A DNA stretch of 64,000 nucleotides from Taeniopygia guttata (lineage: Eukaryota > Chordata > Aves > Passeriformes > Estrildidae), in the NCBI RefSeq assembly GCF_048771995.1, contig NC_133026.1, positions 106,840,501-106,904,500 of the forward strand, written 5' to 3'. Below are positions 50,676 through 63,722 of this stretch, piece after piece. Positions within the stretch are counted from its first letter, which is position 1, and the number at the start of each line of letters is the position of its first letter. The notes beneath the pieces are model-generated. The model saw only the letters and a program-made list of their open reading frames with translations. It was not told where the DNA came from and made no database searches. Both the position numbers and the translations under genes were made by a program.

Positions 50676-53600
50676 TTGTTTGTTGAAGTTGCTTAATTGA
50701 ATGAAGTTTTGACTAGTATGAAATGCCAAATGGAGGCCAATGGAAAATAGTGTTTAAATTAGACCGTGATGCTGTCTGTTGAGGAAATTCTCATGGTCAT
50801 TACTCAGTGCCTCTACAGCATGAAAACAATTAAATGCAAAACAGCCCTGCATGTAATAAGAAAAAACACAATGTTGCCTAGGGGCCCAGGCACAACTATT
50901 TCATTAGAGAATGCACAGAAACTGTCACTTGAAGAAGACATGGTTGAGAATGGAACTAACTGTATAGAAAATCTGGTTTAGACCTTTGTATGCTGTAGAA
51001 GAGTATGCTCATAAATTATATAGAATACTTTGTAAGGAACATGTTCAGCTGTAAAATGAGGTTAAACTACAGATAAAGCCATGCATCAACAGTGAAAAAT
51101 CAAAGTTTGTCATGACCAGACAGGCTGTACAAGACACATTGTACCAGATAATCCTTCTAACCATGAGTAAACAGTGCCAGACCAGAGCTACTCCAGGAAA
51201 CCACAGACAGAAAGTCCCCCCTGAGCTTCTGCTAAAAGATATAGACAATAATTTGTAACAGTGCAAAGCAAGTATAAATGTGCAACACTATCAATTAAGG
51301 ATGCCCTAGACATCCTTACATCCTTATATATTGCCTACAAGTTTGTAGACACAGCAATAAAAAAGTCATATCCATATGTTAAATGCTTACCAATCACAGT
51401 TTATTGCAAATACAGGCTATCATAATGTACAAATGTAGGTGTTTCTCTCAATTTGCCCACTCCTCCTCTAGAGCCATGTCATAAAGGAAGCCAAGAGACA
51501 CTCACAGTTTGATGGCACAAGAGAAGCTGCAGGCTTGATGCTTGCTTTTTTTGTTTTCAAGCCTCACTTTATTTGCGTATGTCTTGAGCTTAGTCAAGGG
51601 ATGGGTCGGGGGGGGGGGTGGGGTGGTTGTGTATGGTCATCATTACACATCTCTGCTCTTCCATTTGCTGTCTTTCAGTTTTCAATCTAAGCCCTTACCC
51701 TGCTACAGTGATTTCAGAAAAAAACTCACTTGTTCTTTGGCACTTTGTGGACTCTGCTCCTCTGGCATGTTTGTTTGTTCACAAACAAAATTCACTTAGC
51801 AAAACCAGTAATTGCTTTTCCTTTTCTGGCAGATAGCGTATATCTGCTCTTTTTGATCTGCAGAGCAGATCACTGCCACATGGAGAAGCCAGAACATTAA
51901 TAGCTTCTGTCACTGGTACCATTCTTATTGTGAAAGATCTTCTGGAGGATTAGACAAAGGTTGTGGCCACATAAAACAGAGAAAGGCAATGCTTCGGGCA
52001 CAAACCTGGAGCGAAGTGTGCTGTGCCAGCTCTGATCAAATAAACAGACTATGTTCTGTTGAAAGCACAGAAGGCAAGGAAGACATCCCTTGAGATGGCA
52101 CTGAAAATCAGAGGAAAGCTGCCCCAGTTTATCCAGGGGTAAATTTGTCAGTGTTGGGAGCTGGGGTCACATACGTTCTTTTTTTGTTTGTTTTTTTTTA
52201 TAGTTTTCTTCTTGTTTTTTCTTATATATTCTCTTCTTTATAAAATTTGGGTTAACTCATTTTGGACTTCTATCCAACAGTGAAATACTCCTGCTACTGT
52301 GCTCAACATAGTTAAGGAAAAAACTTACAAAAGGGTATTATGAAAAATTTAAAGATGGTGTTAAAACTTAATCCATGTCAGGGTGGGAGGAAATGTGCAG
52401 AGGAATCTTGCTGTGCTTCAGCTTCTCCTTCACTGAACATTAAGTCTGAGTTTCTACAATAATTTCTAGGCCATCATGAATTAAAGATGGAACTTAAGCC
52501 GTGGTGAGAACATGCAACACATAAGACATCCCCATTCTGAACAAGAACTTCCCAGACAGCTGAAGCATGCTGGATCTGAGGTTTCAGTTTGGTCGGTTAT
52601 GGAGGAGAGGGCACACTGCCAAAGTCAGAGAGGAATGTGCAAACAGCTAATTCCAGCTAAAACAATATGAAGGAGAGGGGCAGCAAAACTGCCAGCACTA
52701 GACTCTGTCATCTCACTGAATAACAATGTGGGAAGAGTCCCTTCACTGTTATGGCAAATCTTATAGATACCCATCCTGGGCAGCTCTGTCAGACCATGGG
52801 GTTTGTCAGCCAAAACTAAAACAGATTTAACGAAAGAGCACAATTTAGAAGCACTGTCCGTTTTCTCAGTGTCTTAGTCCTTTTCCACTTGTATCCAATG
52901 GATCTGGACTCTATCCTTCCTTATATTGCTGTTGTTAAACTCTTGATCTTGCTCAACTCCTCTCGGCATCACTTCAGGCTTTTAGTTTCCAAAAGCAAGG
53001 AGGTTTACATGCCTGTGCTTTCTCTCTCTCTCTCTCTCTCCCCCTTTCTTTGTTCTGGGTGTTCCTGCCCTTTTCAGCAGATCTTGAACCCACCAGCCAA
53101 TTTCAACTACAGCTGATGGAGGACGAGAAATCCAAGGCTGTTTAGGCTCCTGCCAGTTCCATGGGCATGAGTGGCTGCAAGCAACCACAGCAAAAGGGAC
53201 ACTTGCTGTCCCTGGCAGGACAGACTCCAAGAGGATTTGTAGAAGTGCCCTAGTGATGGAGGACTTAGTTGCTGTTTTCAAAGTGGTGCAGACTCCTAGG
53301 AGACCAAATTCCTTTGGCCTTCCTTGGCTCCTGTCGACAAGAGCGTTTAAGAGCAGGCTGTGAGCCTTTTCAGAAACCATTTGCAGAAACTCTCAGGCTT
53401 TTTTTTTCCCGGAGTGATGAAAAGTTTCATTCTGTTGCCACTAATAAATCCCCCTCCCCTCACCAATTTTGTTTTATAAGTTTGGGTTAAGCTTTGTCTA
53501 CTAAAGGGATCATACATAAAACACCACTTACTGAAATGTGATCTTTGCACATTTCTGAAGTTTTAATTTTCCTGCGGTGTAATCTTGTTACTTAGGTCAT

Positions 53601-54705
53601 TCATTTTGTCACGCCTTGGTATCAGTCTGGTCCAGGTTTGGCTGCAGGGCTATGTTCTCCTGACATTTAGAGCAAGAATTCCCTGGGAAATCAGTCAAGA
53701 GATTTGACATTGCTGCTGGCCAAGCTCCAGTAGGTTTAGTTTTACTCTCCTTCTCTATTTATTGTGGAATCTGTCTGTCCACAAGCTGCACATTGAGTTC
53801 TGTGCTAGAGAAGGAGAACTAAAAGGGACAAAATGGCCATTCATTTGGGGGATTCATTCAGGCTTTTCAGAAAGGATTTTACAAGAAGCTGTGCACTTAA
53901 ATGACTGCTGAGCTTCCTTAGCCCTGTTCTATTACCTCCCTCACAAGACAATTTGGATTGAGTGCTTTTTCTTTGCCCTCTCCCCCACCTCAGTAGGCTT
54001 CAATTACTACTGGAAAAGCAAAATTAAGAACGAGGTAGCACAGGAACCACCTGGAGGTTTTTCACCTTTAGAAACAGTTTAATTTGAACGTGGCATGGAC
54101 AGACCCTTTGCTTGGAGGAAAAAACCAACCAAACAACAAAACAAAACAAAAATCTTTTTCTCTTCTCCTGCCACAAATTGCTGCAGTGTCAGTTGCAAAA
54201 AGCTGCATCGGTGGCACAACCCGGCAGGATTTGATGAACTGGACAGAAGGTGCAGGAAAGCTGCCCTGGGCACTCATGGGAGCACAGGAAAGTTAGAGGA
54301 ACAGCCCCAGGTCAACTGGAAATAGAGAAGTAAGGTCTCTTGTGGAGGGGGCAGTGTCATGCAGCAGTAGCAGCACAGAGCAAGATGCAGTCAGCTCTGA
54401 ATGTGCCAGGAGGGAAAACCAGCCCATCATGCTGGTGGTCTGTATACTGGGGATGTGTAGCCTTAGCCAGTGGGACCAAAGATTTATCTAACTTTGCTAT
54501 GTGAGACACTGAAATCCAGTTAAGCATCACAGATTTTATCAGCCACAGAAATTGCAGTACTCGGTAAACATCCAGCCATACTTTCCTGACCAGTCTATGT
54601 TGCTGTCACTTACAGTCCTTCTGCTGTTTCTAAGCTCCTCAGCTCGATATGCTCAGCTTCTTCCCTCACCACCACTTTAGGCTCCTACAGAAATTAAGCT
54701 CAGTC
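50676..54705. other. Intergenic, upstream of AQP4
   Basis: No gene recognised. It holds a G10 run near 51609 and a (TC)n repeat. A 132-codon minus frame at 53380-52982 owes its Arg/Glu-rich end to the (TC)n repeat and is not credible. Confidence 0.7.
53020..53043. repeat. (TC)n dinucleotide repeat
   Basis: About ten TC units followed by C runs. Confidence 0.9.
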
Positions 54706-55470
54706 AAAGAATTATGGAGTTCAAGACTAGATAGCAATATAACATGTTCTGTTTAACTTTGTATATATATTGTAGACCATTTCACTTTACCTCAAGACAC
54801 ATTTACTGAGTTCAGTAACTTATATTTGGTTAAATATATTTTGAAAAAGTATCCTTGCTTAGATTTGAAAACTCATGGGAAAGAAAATCCACCCATTCCC
54901 TTGGTAGCTTATTCCCAAGACTAATAATTTTCATGACCAAAAGTGGTCTTTGTCTCTAAACTGAGTTTGTATGAATTCATATGCCATATGCTGCTTCTTA
55001 TTATGCTGTTATCTGTCAGATTAAAAAGCCTCTTATACTTCTACTGTCTCCCCATGAGGATACTTACATAATGTGAGCAATTCAACTCTTCATCATCCTT
55101 TTTATAAGCTTAGCAGACTGAGCTCTCAGTCTCTCCCTCTAAAGAAAATTCAGTAACTTTATTTTTTTTCAGGTCTTGTTTGTGCCTTCACCACTTTTTC
55201 AGCATTCTTTTTAAAATGCATATTTAATATTGGTCTACCAGAAGATATATTCTGAAATAAAGGCATTTCTTTTAGCACACCTGGGAATTGAATTAGTCAT
55301 TCTTGCCACAGTATTGCATTGAGGAAGCCTTCTTTCTTGCTTTTTTACAGTAACTCCTGAAACCTTCTGGGGATATAGCCCTCATTCTATAGATAAGTCT
55401 TGTTTCACTCTGAGGCATGCAATTTTGCAGACATTCTGTCTGACAGGCATCACAATATAGGACAGTCCAG
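54706..55470 (-). mobile_element. Long old CR1-type LINE copy
   Basis: About 765 nt, on the minus strand, resemble the 3' part of turtle/crocodile-like CR1 elements. Recognisable on the plus strand are GGAGTTCAAGACTAGATAG, CCCATTCCCTTGGTAGCTTA, GCAGACTGAGCTCTCAGTCT and the CAGTATTGCATTGAGG block, in consensus order. It is highly diverged with no frame. The assignment is from memory of CR1 consensus wording. Confidence 0.68.
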
Positions 55471-55912
55471 TCTGCTGTGTTTGGCCATCCTTTTCTCTAT
55501 CTACTGATTTAAGTAATTTTCAAACTATACTGGCAGTGATTCTATATTTACTTCCAGACTTACCTGCTGAAGAAAACCCTAAAACAGAAGAGGCCTCACA
55601 GTCATCCCTTCAGATCCACCAACAGCTGACATGATTAGTATATTAAGTACTTTCAGAGATCTCTCAGCCAGGTCTGAACCCATTTGCTGTTCTGTGGCTA
55701 ATGAACAGTGATAATGCTCTAAGCAGATATAACTCAGTATAGCAGCAAAGAAACACTGAAACACATTGCTCTGTTCAGCTACCTCTGTCAACCATTATGG
55801 GATTTTAAAAATGAAATTGTATTGTTCATTTTCTTTTTCTTGGGCAAGGCTGAGCCTCAGTAGTGTATATTTGACTAGTGGCCAAATGCTAGGAATTTGC
55901 TCTTTGTCCAAG

Positions 55913-55934
55913 TTTTTTTTTTTTTTTTTTTTTT
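55913..55934. repeat. Poly(T) run
   Basis: 22 consecutive T, in unannotated intergenic sequence. Confidence 0.9.
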
Positions 55935-56544
55935 CTCCTTTATACAATATAATGAAAATATGTATAATACATACACAGCTTCACAGTCATAGGATTTATA
56001 TATCTAACGGAAATTTATGCCATGAATGGGCTTATGCAGCACATTCCAAAGAAAGACAATTTTTCTTCAGATCATCCAGGTTATCTTTGTGGATTACTAC
56101 AGTAACTGTTGTCTTAATACTATGTATTTTACAGGGGTTATCTTCCCTCTCAACACTAATACCTTCTAAAAGCTAAAACCTCGGGGCCCAGATGTGAAGA
56201 TGTTGATCCTTTTCCCATGCAGTGGTGCATCTTTCATTGAACTAACCAAAAACGGAGGATCTGACTATGAATATTTACAAGTTCTTTTGTCCATAAGCTT
56301 CTAAAGAAAACCTGACAGCATGTTTATCTCAAAATCCTTTATAGAACAGTAACTTTATTTCTGACATGGCTTACCTCTTTAAACTTATCAGTCACCTCTT
56401 TTCCTGCATTCATGTTTTAGATAGATAGCCTTGCTATAAGCTGCTGTTTAAAGTGGATTTCGTGAGTTTTATGGAGTAAACTATTTTTGTGTGGGTAGGT
56501 ATTGTACTGAATTAGTGTCTGTGAAGGAGACAAGGGTGGCGGAG

Positions 56545-56630
56545 ACTCCAAAGCAGGGGGTTGGAACTTAGAAGCTCTTAGAAGATCTTCAAGGCTCTCT
56601 TCCAATGAAAACTATTCTGTGATTCTAGGA
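56545..56630 (+). mobile_element. Short CR1 3' tail
   Basis: The words GGGGGTTGGAAC, GATCTTCAAGG, CTCTTCCAATG and ATTCTGTGATTCTAGG match, in order, the last part of bird CR1. Only the terminal 80-90 nt are present, typical of severe 5' truncation. Confidence 0.75.
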
Positions 56631-57278
56631 CACTTCTCCAGGTCAAAATAGTCTGAACCCTGTTAAAAATAGATGTAACTTTCTAAGAATGCTTGCAGAG
56701 AAAGGGAGATTTCTGAGGGGTTTATGGTTTAACGTGGCCCCTTTTGTGAAAGCTTAACATATCCAATTCCCATCTGATTTTCAGTGTCACCCTGCACACT
56801 TGACTGACACGAGCACATTTGTCTCACTCACAGCATGGCAGAACCAACACACCAGTGAAAGGGATTCTTTTCAGCTACACGCCTCACTGGCACCGTGATC
56901 CCCAGTGCTCCCACTGTGGCTTGGCTGGTTCTTGCGGTGTGGGAGGGGATGGAAAACCACCCAGCCTGGGTCTCCATGTTACAGAGTGAAATTTGCAGAA
57001 TGGTCTCTTCAAAAATTAGTTTTGACTTCCAAACCAAACCTATTTAGTACAAAAGGCACAGGAGGGCAATTCCACGCAGTGTCACAATGCAATTTTTGTT
57101 GTGCAATGTCAGAAATTTGTAACTCATTCTTAAAAGGTCAGCCTGATTCCATGTGCATTGCCTCAAAGAGTTTTTCTCTCTATACCTGAGTAATTGTAGA
57201 TTCTTCCAAGTATCCAAAATCATGAAGAGGTATAAAATGCATATACAGCCCCTGTAGTCTGTAGGCAAAAAAGCTATT

Positions 57279-57546
57279 CTTCCCTTCCCTTCCCTTCCCT
57301 TCCCTTCCCTTCCCTTCCCTTCCCTTCCCTTCCCTTCCCTTCCCTTCCCTTCCCTTCCCTTCCCTTCCCTTCCCTTCCCTTCCCTTCCCTTCCCTTCCCT
57401 TCCCTTCCCTTCCCTTCCCTTCCCTTCCCTTCCCTTCCCTTCCCTTCCCTTCCCTTCCCTTCCCTTCCCTTCCCTTCCCTTCCCTTCCCTTCCCTTCCCT
57501 TCCCTTCCCTTCCCTTCCCTTCCCTTCCCTTCCCTTCCCTTCCCTT
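57279..57546. repeat. (CCCTT)n pentanucleotide tract
   Basis: About 53 units of TTCCC/CCCTT, all pyrimidine on the plus strand, show no interruption that I can see, followed by TTTTTGATTGATTGG. It is a pure polypurine/polypyrimidine mirror-type tract that can form triplex DNA. Confidence 0.97.
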
Positions 57547-60500
57547 TTTGATTGATTGGTTGATTGATTTAGTTTTTTTATTGCTTTTATTTTTTACTCA
57601 GGTGATGATGCTCAAGCAGAACAAAAATCAAGGCTTGGAGGGGAAAATGATCACCTGAATTACAGGCAAGTGTAATTTATTGGGAAAAATGGAGATTTTT
57701 AAGCCACACAGAGAAAACAATGTGAATGTAAAACAGTAGGGATCATAGTGTAGCCCAAGCAACTGGAAAAATGTGTGAGAGATTTCTATCATGATCCTGA
57801 GCAAGATATTTTTAGACAGTAGTCTGCCCTGATTAAGTAATGAATAAATAAAAGACAAATCTTTCCCCACTCTTTCTTTGTGTGCAGAAGATACTGAAAG
57901 TCCTAGACTATTTCAGAAGTTTGGGCACACCATTGATTCACTTGGGTTTTGTTATGAGGCCAAAAAGGGAAAAGGAAAAAAAAAAGCCTGTGAAACCCTA
58001 TAACTGTCCAGTCTCAGTGGTTTTGTTACTGTGCCAAAATAAGGGGCCAAGGCATAATAGCACTAGAAAAGCTCACTTGCTGTAGATTTTACATAACAAG
58101 TTCTCAGCTTCTCTCATTCAGCCTGTGCCTGTTTCAGCAACCAAGGCAGCACAGAGAGCAGATTTTAGCTGTAAATGTGTCAGTGGGTAGAGCTTCTTTT
58201 CCTTTGGTAAATTAAAGAAATGCCTTGATGCTTGGGGGCCAAGGGTGGCACAGAAAGTAGAATTGAAAATTCTAGAAAGAATCTCAGAAAATGTACCAAA
58301 ATATTCCTTCTTTTTCTCCATGTCTTGCTCAGAAAGGTATGGGTTTGGCAAAGAAGCTTCTGCTGCTTCCAATTATAAGTATGTTTAGGGGTATGTTTTT
58401 ATACTAAAAGTCTGTTAAGCATGGCTTCCTAATAACTGGGTTCTTCAGCAACACTTAGGAGTATCCCTTAGGGCCATCCTGCTTTTCAGGGTGGCATTTG
58501 CAACTCCCAGCGATGTGCCTGGCAGCAGCAATGGCTCAGTCCACCTAAAAAGTTTTGCCTCCTAACTTGCAGGTTGAGTAGCCTAACATATATCAGCTTA
58601 AGCTGAAACTTTCAGTCTTAGCATCACTTTTAAATAAAGCAAGGCAGCAAATAAATTGTGGGCCAGATTCTGCTTGGTAAGAGTGCTTCCATTAGGGGAG
58701 TTTCTGTAGTCAGGGGCAGTGCATTGTCTTGGACCCACTGTAGAGTCCACTAGGCTGGAGACAGACAATAAGATAGAGAGAGAAACAGGACCCCTGTTGG
58801 CAAAATGTCTGAGACAGAGAAAAATCTTATCTAACTTTGGTTTGGTGTTGGTGTTTTTTCTGCTCTTCAGGAGGACCTGCAGGGATCATGAGGATTTCGA
58901 GAAACATCATCCTCCCTTGGAGCTGAGCTTTTGCTCTGCTGCAGCCTCTGAGTACTTTGATCAGAGATACAATAGCAAAGCTGCAATTTATTATTGTTCA
59001 TTGTCACCTCCAGCCACAATTAACATTTCCCCTTCTCATTAGAGCTTTTTCCTCTGTCCCTCTTTTGTTTCATGTTTTTTTTCTTTTTTTTTTTTTTTCT
59101 TTTTCAAGAGAATAGCAGAAGTCATAGCAAAGGTGACAGCTTGTGTCTGTGGCTTGGAGTGCACTTTGGGGAAAACACCATAACTTACTTGAAAGCAGAC
59201 AGATGCTTTAAACCCTGTCTCCTTCCCCACCCCATCAAGTGTCCCACCAGGAAATCTCCTCCCAGAACCCACATCTGTACCCATGACCAGAAGCAGGTGC
59301 ATCTGGCAAACTGCAAACCCATAGGGGTGGCAGGATTTCAAAAGGGATGGAGAAACATGGGTCATATACTGGATACTGGGTCATGCAGCTCTGGTGCTTA
59401 GGACAAGGCAGGAGTTTGCATACCTGGATGGGATCCACTGCTTCTGCAGAATCCTCTAGCTGAGCATCACTTCATTTACAGCTACTGCAGTAAAAGAAAT
59501 ACTACAGTACTTATTTACACCAAAATAAAACACTTTGTCTTTCATCTGGGCTCTGAATAAATAGAGACAGCAAGATTTTCACCCGGTCTGCTCTCCCAAA
59601 GGAACCAGAGGGACACTTTCCCCTGGTCAGACATCCTGGCACTGGTTTTATGCTGAGGCAGTGCCTGGATAGGCTTGACAGATGCACAGTGTTTTGAGAC
59701 AGAGCTTGCATTCTTAAGGCTGCCAACTGCCCAGAGCAGAGATGAATGATGTGTTTCTCGGCTGGGGCAAAGCTGGGAAGTCCCCAGCTCCGTCCAAGCC
59801 ATTGGAAATAATGCATAAGGAAAGGCAAGGAACATCCATGAGTTAAATTCCTTACTAATACCTAATTTCTAACCACTGCTCTTTAGCCACACAGTTTAAT
59901 GATTTTAGGAGAAGACACATGGTATAATTTCCTTCCATTTATAGGACTACTTTACCAGCGGGGATACCAATGCAGAGAGCATTTCATGTTTGTCCAGCAA
60001 GTGCATGAAATTACAGAACCTCTCCATCACTCCAGCCACAAGCAGAGCTACATCTAACATTGAAGAGACGTGTGGAACTCACTTCAATTAGCTGCATTGC
60101 CAAAAGCACAAATGTTCTCCCCTAAAACAAGTATGAATTATATGATAGCCAAAAAATCTATGACATTCTCATTAAGCTAATTAATATAACTGCTTCTTGA
60201 ATCTACCCACTTCTGCACATTTCTGAAGGAAAAGCAGTCTCAGGTATCTGGGGATATAAACAGATGTCCTTTGCTAAATCAGAGAGTTCCACCTCCCAGT
60301 AGTGTATGTGCTTGCCCTGCCCTGTGAACTGTACATTAATTGGTTGATACAGGACTGGTGCATCCATATTTTTAATGAAATATAGTGATTTATGGTCAGA
60401 TTTCAGACTTTATGTTCCAAGACCAAATTAATATACTTTTGAAGGCATCACAGGAGTTATAAAGTTGATAAATTTGTATTAGCAATACAGTTGAAAAGAC

Positions 60501-63500
60501 TTTTCTGATGCATTGTTAGCCTTAAGGCGCATACAACAAAGATGTTTATACGTAACCTACATATACAATAAAAAGCTCTAGAAAAATATTTTCCTCTCAG
60601 ACTTATGCTGAGTGTCATATTGCAATTTTCAGTTAAATTTAAACTACATTTAAAATTAAAGCAGTGATCTCCAATGACACATCACCAAGATAGCACAGCC
60701 TGAGGCAGGAGTAGCTCCAATAAATTTGGCCTTTCGGGGGAATTCCACCAGAGGACATTTCCAGGAGAATGTGCTGTGTTTGATTGCACTGTGGTTGCAC
60801 ACCTCTGACTTCCAGCAAGCAACAGTTTAGCAGCAATTTTAGAATAGATGGGCACAGTGGCTATGTCTGAGCTTTGCAAGCCGAATTCTGCCTGGAAAAA
60901 AGAAGCTGCCTTATATTGATGTATATATCAGAATTCAGCAATGCACACCTATGAAGTTTAATTCTTTTAAACTTGTTTATTCTTTAAAAATTTTGGTTTT
61001 ATTAATACTGATTCATTTTAGAAGAAAGGCAGGTGTAGAACATTAGGTTCCAAAAACCAAATTTTAATTTCAGGAGGGATGCATGACTGTCTGGTGTTTG
61101 GAACAGACACATGAGTCAAAGGAGCACCCTCCTGCCACGCCAGCCCTCCCACAGACTCACTGTAATGCCTTTACAGCACATTTTACTTGCTCTGACAACT
61201 GACCTGCATTAGAGAAGTGCTTAGAGATCTTCAAATGAAGAAATGTTCATAACTAAAAAGCATTTACTGTAATGAAGCCCCTTAAAAGAGGCTCTGCATG
61301 CCACAGCTGATCTCTAGTGTAGATGTAATCGCACCGAACGTTGTGGAGTGTCTTTTCATTCCTCTTCTGCGTACATTATGTATAATTTTCTGAGTAAAAC
61401 AAACATCTGTGCACAGTTGTGGATATGAGATTTTATGCTAGTTATGGTGGATGACCTTCAGCTTTTGTTTTGCCCAGGATTCTTACAAATATAAACAAAG
61501 TTACAATCCAGCCTCCCACTTTGACCTTTTAAATTTTACTTTTAAAAATAGAGGTTATCATTTATGCTGCAAATTATGCCTTTATCTCTTATAATCCCAT
61601 AAGTCAGATATCACAGTCCCACTTCAATTATGCTAAACTCTTATGTTAATTTTAAATCATGTAACTTAATTCCTGGCAAAGCAGGCTGGTGATTTTCAAA
61701 ATGTGGTTAATGAAGCAAAGTACAATCTAGATTCTGCTACTGAGATCATCTGAATCCCTTAGGTCGCTGAACATGACTATGGAGAGGCTCTCCTTTACAA
61801 AAGTCTGGGTTAGATTTTCAAAAAATGAATTTTTAAGTGCAGTTAGGGGCTATGAAATTTGAAGTTGAATGTACAAAGAAGTTGAATTACTTTCACTAGA
61901 GCCATAGAACAACAGTGCAGCTAAAACAATTACACTTCTGTGCACATACATGCTTTAAAAGCCTTGACTAGTGTCCTCCCCTGTTAAATCATAAATGCAA
62001 ACCATACCAGATTTTCAAGATGACAGTCTGGGGACCTGTCCCCAGACATCCATGCCCATGTCCATGGATGTATGCAAATCAATGTCATTTTCCCTATCAT
62101 TTGCAGAAACCAAACATTTGCTAATAATTTCTTTCAACTCCCTCCTTGACTCAAACAGTAGCTTTATCTAAGACCTGCTAGTAGATGAAATCTTATGAGA
62201 CTGTGTAGCTTTTTCAATGCAATTAAAGCTGCCCCCCAAACCTCTGTCATTCTCTGGTCAGATAGGCAGAAAGTTTGCCACTAAAATGAACTCAGTGTGA
62301 AGCTTAAGTTCTTAAGAGTCTTTGTAATTTACTAATAAAATTTATTTTTCTGAATGAAAGTATTCATACCAAACTCATTTATAAATTTGCCTCCATTCTT
62401 CACTAGCATGTTGCACTTTTTTCCTCATGTGCTTTTTTGAAAATACTAGTACCACTAGTGTGCCATTTTTTCTGTCTATAAATTATCAGTTAATTAACAT
62501 ACATCCACAACAGACAAGACAATGCAAATATTGATGCCCAAAGGTTGGTGGATATTTATTTTTGATTTAAATTTACTATATTCAGTTATCTTCCTATAAG
62601 GCAAGAGATACTCACTCAGGATTTGAGGTTGAATCCAATACTTACAAGAGCAGAGAATCTAGAGGTCAAACCAAGGTCAAATCCAAGGCAGTTTTCACAT
62701 GACTTAGAAGGTTGCACAGTACAAAATCAAAACTTTCAGGAGGTCTTCTTTAATAGTCCTGAGTTGCAAGATGTGCTGTGGAGCCAACAGGAAAACCAGG
62801 AGGGATTTCTGACAGGGAAGGTGGGAGTTGAGCACCATCCTGTGTTAAAAGGGGGAGATTTTTGTTCACCTGAGGAGAAACATGCATGGGGGAGGTTCAA
62901 TTGCAGATACCCCCTCCCAAACACTCCTGGGTGTTAACACCTGTAGGTCCACCCATGCACAGCAACAGCTCACACAAGTAGCAATGTGTGTGTTTACCTG
63001 TCCAAGGCATCCTTGCAACCTCTCACTGGTGCTCAGCAAATGCATCTCCCCACACCTCATGCTGATGGATGGCTTTTTGCTTCTCCTCATTGCTCCATGG
63101 CCCCAGGAACAGGACAGTTTAAGCTATAGGTACTGCTAGCCTCAGACAGCACAACCCCATGCTTGGGCTGCCCAGTGTACTTTTACCTTTTCCCCTTGGA
63201 ATGGCTTGTCCTGCCGCCAGGAGAGATGTGCAGAACCTGTTGGATTACGCTCCGGCACCATGGAGACTGGAGGTGTTTTTTTTCCTCTTCTGAGGAGAAA
63301 ATTTAGGGAGAATCAAGCAGTGAGGGTACCTAGGAAAAGGTGTGACCTTTCAATTGGGACCCACAATTATTCCTGTGGAAGGACTGAATCTGTACATCAC
63401 ACTTTGCCTTAGATGAAGGAAAAGACAACAGTAGTAGCATTAGTTGTGACCAATGTTTGTGAACAGAGGAAAAGGACATTTTACTTGCATCACTTTCTCA

Positions 63501-63584
63501 TCAGGCTGTTTCTTCACCCTACATTGAGGCACTGGAGCAAGACATACCAAACCATTCCAGAAAGAAAGGCATAGGGGACATCTT
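57547..63584. other. Intergenic, no gene recognised
   Basis: About 6 kb, mostly AT-rich. A 104-codon plus frame at 62623-62937 matches no family that I know. The CHST9 3' end expected on this side of AQP4 from mammalian gene order is not seen. Confidence 0.65.
62026..62070. repeat. Two adjacent short hairpins
   Basis: GTCTGGGGA/TCCCCAGAC with loop CCTG (62026-62047) is followed directly by CATCCATG/CATGGATG with an 8-nt loop (62047-62070). Confidence 0.75.
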
Positions 63585-63722
63585 TATTGTGGAAGGGACT
63601 AGAGATTTTTCCCTATCCATTTTAGAGATGTAGTCTAGTGATGGACTTGGTAGTGTTAGGTTAATTGTTGGACTCGATGATCTTAGAGACTTTAAAATAG
63701 TTCCATGATCCTGTGATTTTTG
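63585..63722 (+). mobile_element. CR1 3' tail
   Basis: Contains GATGGACTTGGTAGTGTTAGG, TGTTGGACTCGATGATCTTAG and GTTCCATGATCCTGTGAT in CR1 order. It is truncated at the 5' side and non-coding. Confidence 0.85.

Larger units (their letters stand above)
55471..57278. other. Intergenic between CR1 copies
   Basis: Contains the 56545 CR1 tail and a poly(T) run. Nothing else is recognised. Confidence 0.7.
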
